A stretch of 64,000 nt of DNA, from NCBI RefSeq assembly GCF_007827815.1, contig NZ_VITH01000004.1, forward strand, positions 248,001 through 312,000, given 5' to 3'. Under the pieces are notes generated by a model. The model had not been told where the DNA came from and did no database searches. It was given only the letters and a program-made list of their open reading frames with translations. The stretch is from Azospirillum brasilense. Lineage in GTDB: Bacteria; Pseudomonadota; Alphaproteobacteria; Azospirillales; Azospirillaceae. Below, piece after piece: positions 15,994-25,247 of the stretch. Each line of letters starts with the position of its first letter. Position 1 is the first letter of the stretch. The translations under genes were made by a program, and so were the position numbers.

Positions 15994-17775
15994 TTAGTAG
16001 ACGCGGGCCTTGGGCGGAAACACCTGCACCTCGTCGGTCAGGGTGTAGAGATGGACCGGGCGGTACCCGATCTTCGTCTCGCCCTTGTCCGACACCTCGA
16101 TGACGGTGTGTTTCATCCAGTTCTCGTCGTCGCGGTCCGGATAATCCTCGCGGGCGTGGGCGCCGCGGCTCTCCGGCCGGTTCTTCGCCGAGTGGAGCGT
16201 GGCGACAGCCTGGTACAGCAGGTTGTCCAACTCGATGGCTTCGACGAGGTCGGAGTTCCAGACCAGCGAACGGTCGCTGATCGCCATGTCGCTCTTCTTC
16301 GCGAAGGTCTGGTCGATGAGCTTGACGCCCTCCTCCAGCACCTCGCCGGTGCGGAAGACCGCGCAGTTGTTCTGCATGGTCCGCTGCATTTCCAGGCGAA
16401 GCTCCGACGACTTGATGGAGCCCTTGGCGTTGCGGATGCGGTCGAAGCGCTCCAGGGCGACGTCGGTCGCGGCGGCGGACGACGACACCGACTTGCCCTT
16501 CTCGACGATCTCGGCGGCGCGGATGGCCGCCGACCGGCCGAACACCACGAGGTCGAGCAGCGAGTTGGAGCCCAGGCGGTTCGCGCCATGCACCGACACG
16601 CAGGCCGCCTCGCCGATGGCCATCAGGCCGGGCACCACGCGATCCGGGTCCTCGGCGGTCGGGTTGACCACCTCGCAACGGAAGTTGGTGGGGATGCCGC
16701 CCATGTTGTAGTGCACCGTCGGTAGAACCGGGATCGGCTCCTTGGTGACGTCCACGCCGGCGAAGATCTTGGCCGTCTCGGCGATGCCGGGCAGGCGCTG
16801 GTGGATGATCTCCGGCGGGAGATGCTCCAGGTGCAGGTGGATGTGGTCCTTGTGCTCACCGACGCCGCGGCCCTCGCGGATCTCGATGGTCATCGAGCGG
16901 GACACCACGTCGCGCGAGGCGAGGTCCTTGGCCGACGGCGCGTAGCGCTCCATGAAGCGCTCGCCGTTGGAGTTGGTGAGGTAGCCGCCCTCGCCGCGCA
17001 CGCCCTCGGTGATGAGGCAGCCGGAGCCGTAGATGCCGGTCGGGTGGAACTGCACGAACTCCATGTCCTGCAGCGGCAGGCCGGCGCGCAGCACCATGCC
17101 GCCGCCGTCGCCCGTGCAAGTGTGGGCCGAGGTGGCGGAGAAGTAGGCGCGGCCGTAGCCGCCCGTCGCCAGAACGACGAGCTGGGCGCGGAAGCGGTGG
17201 ATGGTGCCGTCGTCGAGGTTCCAGGCCACCACGCCCTTGCAGACGCCGTCCTCCATAATGAGGTCCAGCGCGAAATACTCGACGAAGAACTCCGCCTCGT
17301 GCTTCAGCGACTGCTGGTAGAGGGTGTGCAGGATGGCGTGGCCGGTGCGGTCGGCGGCGGCGCAGGTGCGGTAGGCCTGCTGCTTGCCGTAATGGGCGGT
17401 CATGCCGCCGAAGGCGCGCTGGTAGATCTTGCCTTCCGGCGTGCGCGAGAAGGGCACGCCATAGTGCTCCAGCTCGATGATCGCCGGGATGGCCTCGCGG
17501 CACATGTACTCGATGGCGTCCTGGTCGCCCAGCCAGTCCGACCCCTTGACGGTGTCGTACATGTGGAAGCGCCAGTCGTCCTCGCTCATGTTGCCGAGCG
17601 CCGCCGAGATGCCGCCCTGGGCGGCCACGGTGTGCGAGCGGGTCGGGAAGACCTTGGTGATGCACGCCGTCTTCAGGCCCTTCTCGGCCATGCCGAAGGT
17701 GGCGCGCAGGCCCGCACCGCCGGCACCGACGACGACGACGTCATAGGAATGATCGATAATATCGTAGGCGGCCAT
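15994..17775 (-). CDS. sdhA: Succinate dehydrogenase flavoprotein subunit
   Basis: A 593-residue subunit that oxidises succinate to fumarate. The FAD-binding Rossmann motif is [12 protein letters not shown] (about 14-25), the covalent-FAD histidine lies in SHTVAAQGG (about 47-55), and the substrate-binding and catalytic parts include HPTGIYGSG and the R in GEGGYLTN. The C-terminus ([22 protein letters not shown]) is normal. It lies 6 bases downstream of sdhD. Together with SdhB it forms the cytoplasmic catalytic half of complex II. Confidence 0.98.
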   Translation of the reverse strand: MAAYDIIDHSYDVVVVGAGGAGLRATFGMAEKGLKTACITKVFPTRSHTVAAQGGISAALGNMSEDDWRFHMYDTVKGSDWLGDQDAIEYMCREAIPAIIELEHYGVPFSRTPEGKIYQRAFGGMTAHYGKQQAYRTCAAADRTGHAILHTLYQQSLKHEAEFFVEYFALDLIMEDGVCKGVVAWNLDDGTIHRFRAQLVVLATGGYGRAYFSATSAHTCTGDGGGMVLRAGLPLQDMEFVQFHPTGIYGSGCLITEGVRGEGGYLTNSNGERFMERYAPSAKDLASRDVVSRSMTIEIREGRGVGEHKDHIHLHLEHLPPEIIHQRLPGIAETAKIFAGVDVTKEPIPVLPTVHYNMGGIPTNFRCEVVNPTAEDPDRVVPGLMAIGEAACVSVHGANRLGSNSLLDLVVFGRSAAIRAAEIVEKGKSVSSSAAATDVALERFDRIRNAKGSIKSSELRLEMQRTMQNNCAVFRTGEVLEEGVKLIDQTFAKKSDMAISDRSLVWNSDLVEAIELDNLLYQAVATLHSAKNRPESRGAHAREDYPDRDDENWMKHTVIEVSDKGETKIGYRPVHLYTLTDEVQVFPPKARVY

Positions 17776-17781
17776 GGCTCG

Positions 17782-18177
17782 TCAGGCTCCGAACGAAATC
17801 TTGAGGACGGCGATGACGCAGGCGGCACCCAGCACGAAGCACAGGGCTTTCACGGCCAGGATGCTCAGGATCTTCGCCATCTCGTTGTGCACGTAGTCCT
17901 CGATCACCACCTGCAGCCCGGCCTGGGCGTGGTGGAAGGTGACCACGGCGGTCAGCACCATCATCAGCGCCGAGAAGGGCGACTGCAGCCACGCGACGAA
18001 GGCCGCGTGGTCGGCGCCCAGATGGCGGATCACCCCGAAGACGAACCAGATGGTCAGCGGAACCAGGGCGATGGCGGTGACGCGCTGGTGCCACCAATGC
18101 TCGGTGCCGTGCTTGGCGGAGCCCAGGCCGCGCGCGATCTGCAGCGGCGAGCGGAGGGTCTTGCTGTTGGACGCCAT
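17782..18177 (-). CDS. sdhD: Succinate dehydrogenase membrane anchor subunit
   Basis: A 131-residue, three-TM anchor subunit. It starts MASNSKTLRSPLQIARGLGSAKHG, then HWWHQRVTAIALVPLTIWFVFG (TM1), a second TM with the haem b ligand histidine in VVTFHHAQAGLQVVIEDYVH, and a C-terminal TM. This is the alphaproteobacterial SdhD type. With SdhC it binds haem b and ubiquinone. The start is 11 bases after sdhC; the longer open frame runs back into sdhC and is rejected. Confidence 0.95.
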   Translation of the reverse strand: MASNSKTLRSPLQIARGLGSAKHGTEHWWHQRVTAIALVPLTIWFVFGVIRHLGADHAAFVAWLQSPFSALMMVLTAVVTFHHAQAGLQVVIEDYVHNEMAKILSILAVKALCFVLGAACVIAVLKISFGA

Positions 18178-18188
18178 GTCTTCTCTCC

Positions 18189-18578
18189 TCACCACACGGC
18201 CAGGCCGATGACCCAGGTCAGCACGGTCAGCACGGCCGCCGCACCGATGACGATCTGGTTGCCGCGGTCGGCCTCGCTCAGCTCGAACGCCTTGCCGGCG
18301 TCCCACACCAGGTGCCGGATGCCGTTGCACAGGTGATAGTAGAGCGCCAGCGACCAGCCGAACATCAGCAGCAGCCCGAAGAACGAGCCGATGAAGTGCT
18401 GCGCGCGTTCGTACGCGGCGGGGCTGGTGGCGGCGGCGACCAGCCACCAGGTCAGCAGAAGGGTCCCGACGGCCAGCCCCACGCCCGTGATGCGGTGCGT
18501 GATGGACAGGAGCGCGGTCCTGGGGAGTTTGTAGACTTGCAGATGCGGAGAGAGCGGCCGACCGCTGCCGTTTGCCAT
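18189..18578 (-). CDS. sdhC: Succinate dehydrogenase cytochrome b556 subunit
   Basis: A 129-residue protein with three TM segments. RPLSPHLQVYKLPRTALLSITHRITGVGLAVG near residues 7-38 holds the SdhC signature (key elements RPLSPHLQVY and SITHRITG). HLCNGIRHLVWDAG near 86-99 carries the haem ligand histidine. It is the first gene of the operon. A GntR-like operator sits about 205 bases upstream of the start, next to the 3-prime end of a small conserved gene. Confidence 0.95.
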   Translation of the reverse strand: MANGSGRPLSPHLQVYKLPRTALLSITHRITGVGLAVGTLLLTWWLVAAATSPAAYERAQHFIGSFFGLLLMFGWSLALYYHLCNGIRHLVWDAGKAFELSEADRGNQIVIGAAAVLTVLTWVIGLAVW

Positions 18579-18783
18579 TGCGTCGTCCTCAGTTCGGCGA
18601 CCGGTCGCGGCAAGGAGGGCTGTTGCCGCGACGGCGGGTGATGCGAGACCGAAAGTTTTAAGCCCTGCTGTGTTTGGCGATTGAATTACGCCTCTACCGC
18701 ACACGAGTCAACGGCAGGGACTTGGCCGTGGCCAAAATGGCGCACCGCGGGAAGTGCCTGAAAACTAACGGGCTTTGCTGCAG

Positions 18784-18796
18784 CTGGTATTACCAG
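18784..18796. promoter_or_regulatory. GntR-like palindromic operator upstream of sdhC
   Basis: CTGGTATTACCAG is a 13-base interrupted palindrome with TGGT and ACCA half-sites, the pattern recognised by FadR-subfamily GntR regulators. Its 11-base core TGGTATTACCA (18785-18795) occurs again at 35861-35871 upstream of a candidate sRNA. Position favours control of sdhCDAB transcription, but no promoter elements were pinned down. Confidence 0.5.
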
Positions 18797-18826
18797 GGCC
18801 AAAACGCGGTTTTGCCGTTCAGCCTA

Positions 18827-19090
18827 TTACTTGTCGAAGCGGCGAACATTCTCCACCATCATCGAATACATCTGGGTAATCAGCTCCGCCGGACGCAGCC
18901 GGCCGAAGGGGATGTTCTCCTTGGCCCACTCCACCAGCCCCTCGGGCGGGCGGACCGGCGCGACCTCGTAGCCGGCCTTCTTCAGCGCGTTCATCACCGA
19001 ACGGGCCTGCTTGGTGTAGTCCTCGTTGAAGAAGGACTTGTCCGCGTCCTTGATCGCCTTGGCGATGATGTCTTCGAGCGGAGTGGCCAT
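18827..19090 (-). CDS. Small conserved protein of unknown function upstream of sdh
   Basis: An 87-residue soluble protein with mixed charged helices (MATPLEDIIAKAIKDADKSF, KQARSVMNALKKAGYEVAP) and a C-terminal half PPEGLVEWAKENIPFGRLRPAELITQMY. The ATG at 19090 is preceded by a moderate ribosome site. The length and crisp codon bias suggest a real conserved alphaproteobacterial gene, but no family name is recalled. It precedes sdhC by about 250 bases on the same strand and is divergent from the asd-like gene. Function not assigned. Confidence 0.7.
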   Translation of the reverse strand: MATPLEDIIAKAIKDADKSFFNEDYTKQARSVMNALKKAGYEVAPVRPPEGLVEWAKENIPFGRLRPAELITQMYSMMVENVRRFDK

Positions 19091-19222
19091 GCCCCGGTGT
19101 GCCGGTCGCGGTCGTTCGTGATAGGGCGGACACGGTGTCACAACGCGGGCGCTGTTGCAATTCCAATGGGAACCGCATACCTCAAGCCCTCTTCGCACCG
19201 CAGATCACAGGGATTAACCGCC

Positions 19223-20242
19223 ATGGGCTACACAGTCGCGGTCGTCGGCGCCACCGGCAACGTCGGACGGGAAATGCTGACCACCCTCGCCGACCGCCGG
19301 TTCCCGGCCGACGCGGTGATCGCCCTGGCCGCCGACAGCGCGGTCGGCAAGGAGGTGTCCTTCGGCGAGGACGCGGTGCTGAAGGTCGAGGACGTCGGCC
19401 GCTTCGACTTCAAGGGCGTGGACATCGCGCTGTTCGCCGCGGACGCCAAGGTTTCGGCGGCCCATGCGCCTCGCGCCGCCGCCGCGGGCGCCGTGGTGAT
19501 CGACGCCAGCCCGCAGTTCCGCATGGACCCCGACGTCCCGCTGGTGATTCCCGAGGTCAACGGCGACGCGCTCGCCGGCTACGCGAAGAAGAACATCGTC
19601 GCCAGCCCCGGCGGCGCCGCCATCCTGCTGGCCATGGCGCTGAAGCCCCTGCACGAGCAGGTCACGGTGAGCCGCGTCGTCGTCTCCACCTACCAGGCGG
19701 CTTCGGACGCCGGCAAGGAGGGTATGGACGAGCTGTTCGGCCAGACCCGCGCCATCTACGTGAACGATCCGGTGCAGAAGTCCGTCTTCTCCAAGCAGAT
19801 CGCCTTCAACGTCATTCCCCACGTCGGCCCCTTCATGGAGGACGGCACGACGCGGGACGAATGGGCGCTGAACGTCGAGACGAAAAAGATCCTCGACCCC
19901 AAGATCAAGGTGAGCGCGACCTGCGTCCGCGTCCCCGTCTTCATCGGTCACTCCGCCGCGATCACCGTCGAATGCGTGGAGCCGGTGACCGCCGAGGAGG
20001 CCCGCCGCATCCTGCGCAAGGCGCCGGGCATGCAGGTGATCGACCAGCAGGAGAACGACGGCTACATCACCCCGGTCGAGGTCGCCGGCGACGACCCGGT
20101 CTTCGTCAGCCGCATCCGCGAGGACTACACGGTGGACAACGGCCTGTCCTTCTGGGCCGCCACCGACAACCTGCGCAAGGGCGCCGCGCTCAACGCCGTG
20201 CAGATCGCCGAGCTGCTGGTGAAGGAGTATCTGGACGCGTGA
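19223..20242 (+). CDS. asd: Aspartate-semialdehyde dehydrogenase homologue lacking the catalytic cysteine
   Basis: A 339-residue protein collinear with ASADH. It has the NADP-binding start (VAVVGATGNVGREML), KGVDIALFAADAK, STYQAASDAGKEGMDEL with Gln158, and CVRVPVFIGHSAA with the active-site His. Where the family has the nucleophile loop (NPNCSTIQ), it has SPGGAAIL at 128-135, so the cysteine is Gly131, and the flanking Asn, Ser, Thr and Gln are gone too. The frame is otherwise intact. As written it cannot form the acyl-thioester with aspartyl phosphate. It may be a pseudo-enzyme (compare Usg-type paralogues), and a true Asd should exist elsewhere. It is coupled by a 4-base overlap to a GNAT gene. 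Confidence 0.85.
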   Translation: MGYTVAVVGATGNVGREMLTTLADRRFPADAVIALAADSAVGKEVSFGEDAVLKVEDVGRFDFKGVDIALFAADAKVSAAHAPRAAAAGAVVIDASPQFRMDPDVPLVIPEVNGDALAGYAKKNIVASPGGAAILLAMALKPLHEQVTVSRVVVSTYQAASDAGKEGMDELFGQTRAIYVNDPVQKSVFSKQIAFNVIPHVGPFMEDGTTRDEWALNVETKKILDPKIKVSATCVRVPVFIGHSAAITVECVEPVTAEEARRILRKAPGMQVIDQQENDGYITPVEVAGDDPVFVSRIREDYTVDNGLSFWAATDNLRKGAALNAVQIAELLVKEYLDA

Positions 20243-20706
20243 TCCCGCTTCGTCCCTCCCGCCCGGACGACGCCCCGGTCCTCTTTGAGGTCTGGCTCGC
20301 CGCGGTGCGCAGCACGCACGACTTCCTGAACGAGGAGGACATCGGCTTCTACGCCGGCCTCGTGCGCGACCAGTATCTTCCGGCGGCGGCGCTGCTGGTC
20401 GCGGTGGACGGCGACGACCGGCCGGTCGGCTTCCTGGGCATGACCGGGTCCAAGATCGACACGCTGTTCGTCGATCCGGCGTGGCACGGCCGGGGGATCG
20501 GCCGCGCCCTGGTCGCCCGCGCCCTGGAGGGCGGGCCGGAGCTGACGGTCGACGTGAACGAGCAGAACAACGCCGCCCGGGCCTTCTATCGGCGCCTCGG
20601 CTTCCGGGATGTCGGGCGCTCCGCGCTGGACGACAGCGGCCGCCCGTTCCCCTTGCTGCATCTGGCCCTCGATGGCGCCGGCCAAGGCGACCCGACCGGC
20701 GCCTGA
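20239..20706 (+). CDS. GNAT N-acetyltransferase, YjaB-like
   Basis: A 155-residue GNAT protein with a GTG start whose bases overlap the stop of the asd-like gene (GTGA), so translation is coupled. The acetyl-CoA binding loop is WHGRGIGRALV near residues 81-91. VDVNEQNNAARAFYRRLGF, the opening IRPSRPDDAP-like segment and the RSTHDFLNEEDI motif closely resemble E. coli YjaB. YjaB binds acetyl-CoA, but its acceptor is not firmly known. The pairing with an ASADH homologue could be accidental or could mark a shared substrate. Confidence 0.82.
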   Translation: MIPLRPSRPDDAPVLFEVWLAAVRSTHDFLNEEDIGFYAGLVRDQYLPAAALLVAVDGDDRPVGFLGMTGSKIDTLFVDPAWHGRGIGRALVARALEGGPELTVDVNEQNNAARAFYRRLGFRDVGRSALDDSGRPFPLLHLALDGAGQGDPTGA

Positions 20707-20711
20707 AGGGC

Positions 20712-21590
20712 TTACTTGACGAACAGCCGGTACAAGGCGGAGTGGTCCAACCCACCGTCGCCCTGCTCGGCCAGCAGTTCGAACAGCTCCAGGCTGAGGC
20801 CCAGCGCGGGAAGCTGCATGCTGGACTGCTCCGCCAACTCCTCCGCCTGCTTCAGATCCTTGATCTGGGTGACCACGCGGCCGCCCGGCGTGAAGTCGCC
20901 GGAGACCATGCGCTGGCCGTGTAGCTCCAGGATGCGCGACTCGGCGAAGCCGCCGCGGATGGCGTCGCGGACCTTGCCCGGCTCCACCCCCGCCGCCTTG
21001 GCCAGCGCCAGCGCCTCGGCCACCGCGCCGATGCTCAGCGCGACGATCACCTGATTGGCCATCTTGGCGACCTGCCCAGCCCCGCTGTCGCCGACATGGG
21101 TGATGCGCTGGCCCATCGCCTGGAACAGCGGCAGGGCGCGGGCGAAGGCTTCCTCCGTGCCGCCGGCCATGATGGTCAGGGTGCCGGCCTCCGCCGCCAC
21201 CGTGCCGCCCGACACCGGGGCGTCGACCCAGTCGGCACCCTTGGCGCGGACGGCCTCGGCCAGCTTGCGGGTCGCCCCGACCGCCGTGGTGCCCATGTCG
21301 ATGACGAGATGGCCGGGCCGCAGCGCGTCGATCAGCGCGGTGGCCACCGCCTCCACCGCCACCGTGTCCGACAGCATCAGAACGATGGAATCGGCGCGGG
21401 CCGCGACCTCGGCGGGGTTGGCGGCCGGGCTCATGCCCTCGGCCGCCAGTTCCTCGACCGGGCCGGGACTGCGGCTGCTGATCACCAGGGCAGCACCGGC
21501 CTTCGCCAGATTGCGGGCCATCGGCCGGCCCATCAGGCCCAGCCCGATGACGCCGACCGTCCGCCCCGCCAGACCTGTCTGTCCGGTCAT
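20712..21590 (-). CDS. NAD(P)-dependent beta-hydroxyacid dehydrogenase
   Basis: A 292-residue enzyme of the 3-hydroxyisobutyrate / tartronate semialdehyde reductase family. It has VGVIGLGLMGRPMARNL (Rossmann, about 11-27), the substrate-binding DAPVSGGTVAAEAGTL motif, and the catalytic lysine in GAGQVAKMANQVIV. The C-terminal helical domain ends ELLAEQGDGGLDHSALYRL. The start used is ATG 21590; a GTG at 21605 overlapping the upstream TerB stop (GTGA) is an equally good coupled start. The substrate cannot be read from sequence alone. Confidence 0.85.
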   Translation of the reverse strand: MTGQTGLAGRTVGVIGLGLMGRPMARNLAKAGAALVISSRSPGPVEELAAEGMSPAANPAEVAARADSIVLMLSDTVAVEAVATALIDALRPGHLVIDMGTTAVGATRKLAEAVRAKGADWVDAPVSGGTVAAEAGTLTIMAGGTEEAFARALPLFQAMGQRITHVGDSGAGQVAKMANQVIVALSIGAVAEALALAKAAGVEPGKVRDAIRGGFAESRILELHGQRMVSGDFTPGGRVVTQIKDLKQAEELAEQSSMQLPALGLSLELFELLAEQGDGGLDHSALYRLFVK

Positions 21591-21601
21591 GTCACCGGCC
21601 G

Positions 21602-22006
21602 TCACAGGCGGGTGTGGCGCGCCCGCGCGCCGCGTTCGATGGCGGCGGCGCACAGCCGGTCCACGCCCAGCTTGTGCCGGATCAGCTCCAGCATCCGCAG
21701 TTCCTCCTGCGAGGCCGCGGGGTCCGCCGCGGCGATGTCGCAGGCGAGCGCGTAGGCGGTCTCGGACAGCTTGGACGGAATCGCCTCCTTGACGATCTGG
21801 AGCGTCGTCTCCAGCCCGTCAGCGTCGGCCAGCAGGCCGGAGCATTCGCGGGTCACGTCGGTCAGCCGGTCGATGTCGAAATCCTTGAAGATCGGCAGAT
21901 AGCGGACGTTCTCGCCGATGGCCTCAAGCTCCGCGTCCGTCATGTCGCCGTCGCACGCCGACACCAGCACCATGACGTAGATGAGCGCGCTGTGATGGTT
22001 GATCAT
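21602..22006 (-). CDS. TerB-family protein
   Basis: A 134-residue, all-helical protein. The opening HSALIYVMVLVSACDGDMTDAELEAIGE (key residues SACDGDMTDAEL) is the acidic metal-binding loop characteristic of the TerB (tellurite resistance B / COG3793) fold. A second similar segment LACDIAAADPAASQEELRMLELI follows. TerB-like domains bind divalent metal and act in membrane-associated stress systems; no ter operon is present here, so the specific role is open. A GGAG ribosome site precedes the ATG. It is probably co-transcribed with the dehydrogenase downstream. Confidence 0.82.
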   Translation of the reverse strand: MINHHSALIYVMVLVSACDGDMTDAELEAIGENVRYLPIFKDFDIDRLTDVTRECSGLLADADGLETTLQIVKEAIPSKLSETAYALACDIAAADPAASQEELRMLELIRHKLGVDRLCAAAIERGARARHTRL

Positions 22007-22055
22007 CGAAACTCCTGCGGAAAAAGGGCCCCGCCCAATCTTGCCCGCCCCCCGC

Positions 22056-22088
22056 GCGCCGTCAAGGGAGGGAGCGCCGTCAAGGGAG
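22056..22088. repeat. Short tandem repeat upstream of the AEC transporter gene
   Basis: The 15-mer GCGCCGTCAAGGGAG occurs at 22056-22070 and again at 22074-22088, an 18-base period. It lies between the divergent TerB and AEC genes and looks like a local duplication. Confidence 0.6.
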
Positions 22089-22153
22089 CTATGCCCGGGG
22101 CGGACGGGTGGGTCCCTCGACAGGGGACGGGTTGCCCCTTAAGGTCGGCCCCC

Positions 22154-23101
22154 ATGTCGGTGGTCTTCAATGTGGCGCTCCCGGTCTTCGCCATCATCCT
22201 GGCGGGCGTCCTTTCCGGTAAGGCGAAGCTTCTCGGTCCCGCCTCGTCGGAGGCGCTGAACAAGTTCGTCTACTGGATGGCCCTGCCGCCGGTGCTGTTC
22301 CTCGGCACCGCGAAGCGCTCGCTGCCGGAGATCTTCAACGGCCCCTTCATCGGCGCCTTCCTCGGCTCAATGCTGGCGGTCTACGCGCTGGGCGCCCTGC
22401 TCGGCTGGCTGATCCACCGCGAGCGCACGCAGATCCAGTGCATGCAGGGGCTGAACGCCTGCTTCTCCAACACCGGCTACATGGGCATTCCGCTGTTCCT
22501 GGCGGCCTTCGGCCCGGACCGTCTGGCCCCGGCGATCCTCGCCACCGTCATCATGAGCGCGATCATGGTCGGCATCGCCGTGATCTGGCTGGAGTTCGCC
22601 AACAGCCAGGGCGGCGGCATCGGCAAGGCGCTGCGCGACGTCGGCCGGGCGCTGGTCAAGAACCCGCTGATCATCTCCACGGCCCTTGGGCTCGCCTGGT
22701 CGGTCTTCCTGTCCGGCGTGCCGGTGCCGCGCCCGATCGCCATCTACTGCGACCTGATGGGCGCCTCCGCAGGACCCTGCGCCCTGTTCGCCATCGGCCT
22801 GTTCCTGGCGACCCAGAGCCTGAAGGCCAACCTGATGGAGGCCGGCTGGATCAGCGCGTGCAAGCTGGTGGTTCAGCCGGCGCTGGCCTGGTTCCTCATC
22901 CAGACGCTGTTCCCGCTGGACCCCTTCTGGGCCGGGTCGGCCATCATCCTCGCCGGCCTTCCCACCGGCGCCCTGACCTTCGTGGTGGCCAGCCAGTACC
23001 GCGTCTATGTGGAGCGCACCTCCGCCGCCATCCTGATGTCCACCATCGCCAGCGTGGTCACCCTGTCCTTCCTGCTGGCCACCTACGCGCCGCCCCTCTG
23101 A
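22154..23101 (+). CDS. AEC-family transporter (auxin efflux carrier-like permease)
   Basis: A 315-residue permease with about ten hydrophobic segments in two five-helix halves. Features typical of the bacterial AEC/MdcF family are VALPVFAIILAGVLSGK at the N-terminus, LNACFSNTGYMGIPLFLAAFG near 96-116 with the conserved N and P in the crossover helix, and LAGLPTGALTFVVASQY near 273-289. Related proteins carry organic anions such as malonate or malate. The substrate is unknown. No adjacent catabolic genes are present. Confidence 0.85.
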   Translation: MSVVFNVALPVFAIILAGVLSGKAKLLGPASSEALNKFVYWMALPPVLFLGTAKRSLPEIFNGPFIGAFLGSMLAVYALGALLGWLIHRERTQIQCMQGLNACFSNTGYMGIPLFLAAFGPDRLAPAILATVIMSAIMVGIAVIWLEFANSQGGGIGKALRDVGRALVKNPLIISTALGLAWSVFLSGVPVPRPIAIYCDLMGASAGPCALFAIGLFLATQSLKANLMEAGWISACKLVVQPALAWFLIQTLFPLDPFWAGSAIILAGLPTGALTFVVASQYRVYVERTSAAILMSTIASVVTLSFLLATYAPPL

Positions 23102-23356
23102 ACCTTGGCTTGCGGTCGTCCGGTCGCATTCGCCTCTTCAGACATTCATCTTTCTTAAAAGAAAGAAACCATTTGAAAAACGGGAGGCAGCCCTCCCTGC
23201 GTCATTCTTGCGTCTTTCTTAATATCTGTTGTTCAATCATTTGATCACGGCAAATCCAACGCCCACCGCACGGGCGGCTGGTCTGCCGCTTCCTTTCGTT
23301 CAGACTCAAAACAATCAATCGCCGCCGCATCGTTTCGGGGGAAAGAGATACGCGCC

Positions 23357-25048
23357 ATGTCCATGCTGAGTTCCATGACCATCCGGACCAAGGTGGTCGC
23401 CGCCACCGTTGCGGTCCTGCTGATGTCGATCGCCTTGGGACTGTTCGCCGTCGACCGGCTGAGCACCGTCAACCGGGCCGCCGAGGACATCCGCTCCAAC
23501 TGGCTGCCCAGCGTCACCGCCATCGGCGAGATCGACGGCGCGATGAGCGACTACCGCATCCTGGAGGCCTCCCACATCCTGGCCCTCTACCCCGCGGAGA
23601 TGGCCGAGGTCGAAAAGGAGATGGCGGCCGTCCAGAATCGGCTGGCGGAGGCCAAGCGGAAGTACGCGCCTCTGCTGACCACCGGCTGGGAAACCCAGAC
23701 CTTCAAGCGCTGGGAAGCCTCGTGGGACCGCTACATGACGATCAGCCGGGACACGCTTCTTCCCCCGTCCCGCGCCAACGAGAACGAGAAGGCCACCGGC
23801 ATCTACCGGGAGCAGTCGCGCAAGGCCTATGAGGAGAGCAGCGCGCTCGTCAACGAGCTGACCGCATCCAACGTCGAGAACGCGACGAAGGCGGCGGACT
23901 CGGGGCGGGCCACCTACGTCGGGGCGCAGAGCTGGATCCTCGGTGCCATCGCCTTCGTCGCGGTCCTCTGCCTGTTCGCCGGCATCGCCATGACCAAGTC
24001 GGTCGCCCGGCCCATCGTCGCCCTGACCGCCATCATGGACCGCTTGGCCAAGCGCGACCTCGGCGTCGCCGTGGAGGGCGGGGACCGCCAGGACGAGATC
24101 GGAGCCATGGCCCGCGCGGTGCAGGTCTTCAAGGACGGGCTGATCGAGGCGGAGCGTCTGACCGCCGCCCAGGCCGCGGAGGAGGAGAACAAGCGCCGCC
24201 GCACCGAGCGGATCGATTCGCTGATCCGCAACTTCGACGGCGCGGTGCACAGCGTCCTGCAAACCGTGGGCGCCGCGGCGTCGCAGCTCGACACCACCGC
24301 CCGCAGCATGACCGACATCGCCGAGCACACCCGCGCCGAGGCCGGCAGCGCGGCGGCGGCGGCCGAACTGACCTCCGCCAACGTGCAGACCGTCGCCGCC
24401 GCGTCGGAGGAGATGGCCGCCTCCATCACCGAAATCTCCCAGCAAGTGTCCCAGTCGGCCAACATCGCCGGCAAGGCCGTGGACGAGGCCGACCGCACCA
24501 ACGCCACCGTGCAGGGGTTGTCGGAAGCGGCCCAGCGCATCGGCGACGTGGTGGACCTGATCCAGAACATCGCCGCCCAGACCAACCTGCTGGCGCTGAA
24601 CGCCACCATCGAGGCCGCCCGCGCCGGCGAGGCCGGCAAGGGCTTCGCCGTCGTGGCGAGCGAGGTCAAGAGCCTCGCCAACCAGACCTCCAAGGCGACG
24701 GAGGAGATCGCCCAGCAGATCGGCGCCATCCAGGCGGCCACCGGCGGGGCGGTCGGCGCTATCCGCGGGATCGGGGCGACCATCTCCTCGATCAACGACA
24801 TCTCCTCCTCCATCGCCGCCGCCATCGAGGAGCAGGGTGCGGCGACCCAGGAGATCAGCCGCAACGTCCAGCAGGCGGCGCAGAGCACCCAGGAGGTGAC
24901 CAGCAACATCGGCCGCGTGTCGCAGGCCGCGACCGAGACCGGCAGCGCCGCGAGCCAAGTGATGTCGGCCTCCGGCGACCTGAACCAGGGGGCGATGCGC
25001 CTGAAGAGCGAGGTGGAAAACTTCCTCGTCGCCATCAAGGCCGCCTGA
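23357..25048 (+). CDS. Methyl-accepting chemotaxis protein, four-helix-bundle sensor
   Basis: A 563-residue chemoreceptor. TM1 lies at about 12-30, a helical periplasmic 4HB sensor at 31-190, TM2 at about 192-212, HAMP at about 213-265, and the cytoplasmic signalling rod to the end. The hairpin tip ([18 protein letters not shown]) and flanking methylation helices are intact. The sequence right after [27 protein letters not shown], is nearly identical to the second chemoreceptor at 28024, so the two are paralogues. Both end in [16 protein letters not shown] tails without a CheR-binding pentapeptide. The ligand is unknown. Confidence 0.92.
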   Translation: MSMLSSMTIRTKVVAATVAVLLMSIALGLFAVDRLSTVNRAAEDIRSNWLPSVTAIGEIDGAMSDYRILEASHILALYPAEMAEVEKEMAAVQNRLAEAKRKYAPLLTTGWETQTFKRWEASWDRYMTISRDTLLPPSRANENEKATGIYREQSRKAYEESSALVNELTASNVENATKAADSGRATYVGAQSWILGAIAFVAVLCLFAGIAMTKSVARPIVALTAIMDRLAKRDLGVAVEGGDRQDEIGAMARAVQVFKDGLIEAERLTAAQAAEEENKRRRTERIDSLIRNFDGAVHSVLQTVGAAASQLDTTARSMTDIAEHTRAEAGSAAAAAELTSANVQTVAAASEEMAASITEISQQVSQSANIAGKAVDEADRTNATVQGLSEAAQRIGDVVDLIQNIAAQTNLLALNATIEAARAGEAGKGFAVVASEVKSLANQTSKATEEIAQQIGAIQAATGGAVGAIRGIGATISSINDISSSIAAAIEEQGAATQEISRNVQQAAQSTQEVTSNIGRVSQAATETGSAASQVMSASGDLNQGAMRLKSEVENFLVAIKAA

Positions 25049-25247
25049 GGGCCGCAAGACAGGACCGGTGGGCGGTAGCGGGACCGTCCACCGGCAGCCC
25101 CGCCGCGGCATGGGCTACGGCATCCCGCGTCCCCTCATACTTTCGAAGAAGCGCGCGGCAATCGGTTTGACAACCGGCGGCTGTCCCGGCACTCCATGGC
25201 CGTCACCGGTCACTGTCTCATCAAAAGTACAAAATGGAGGAGTCGCC

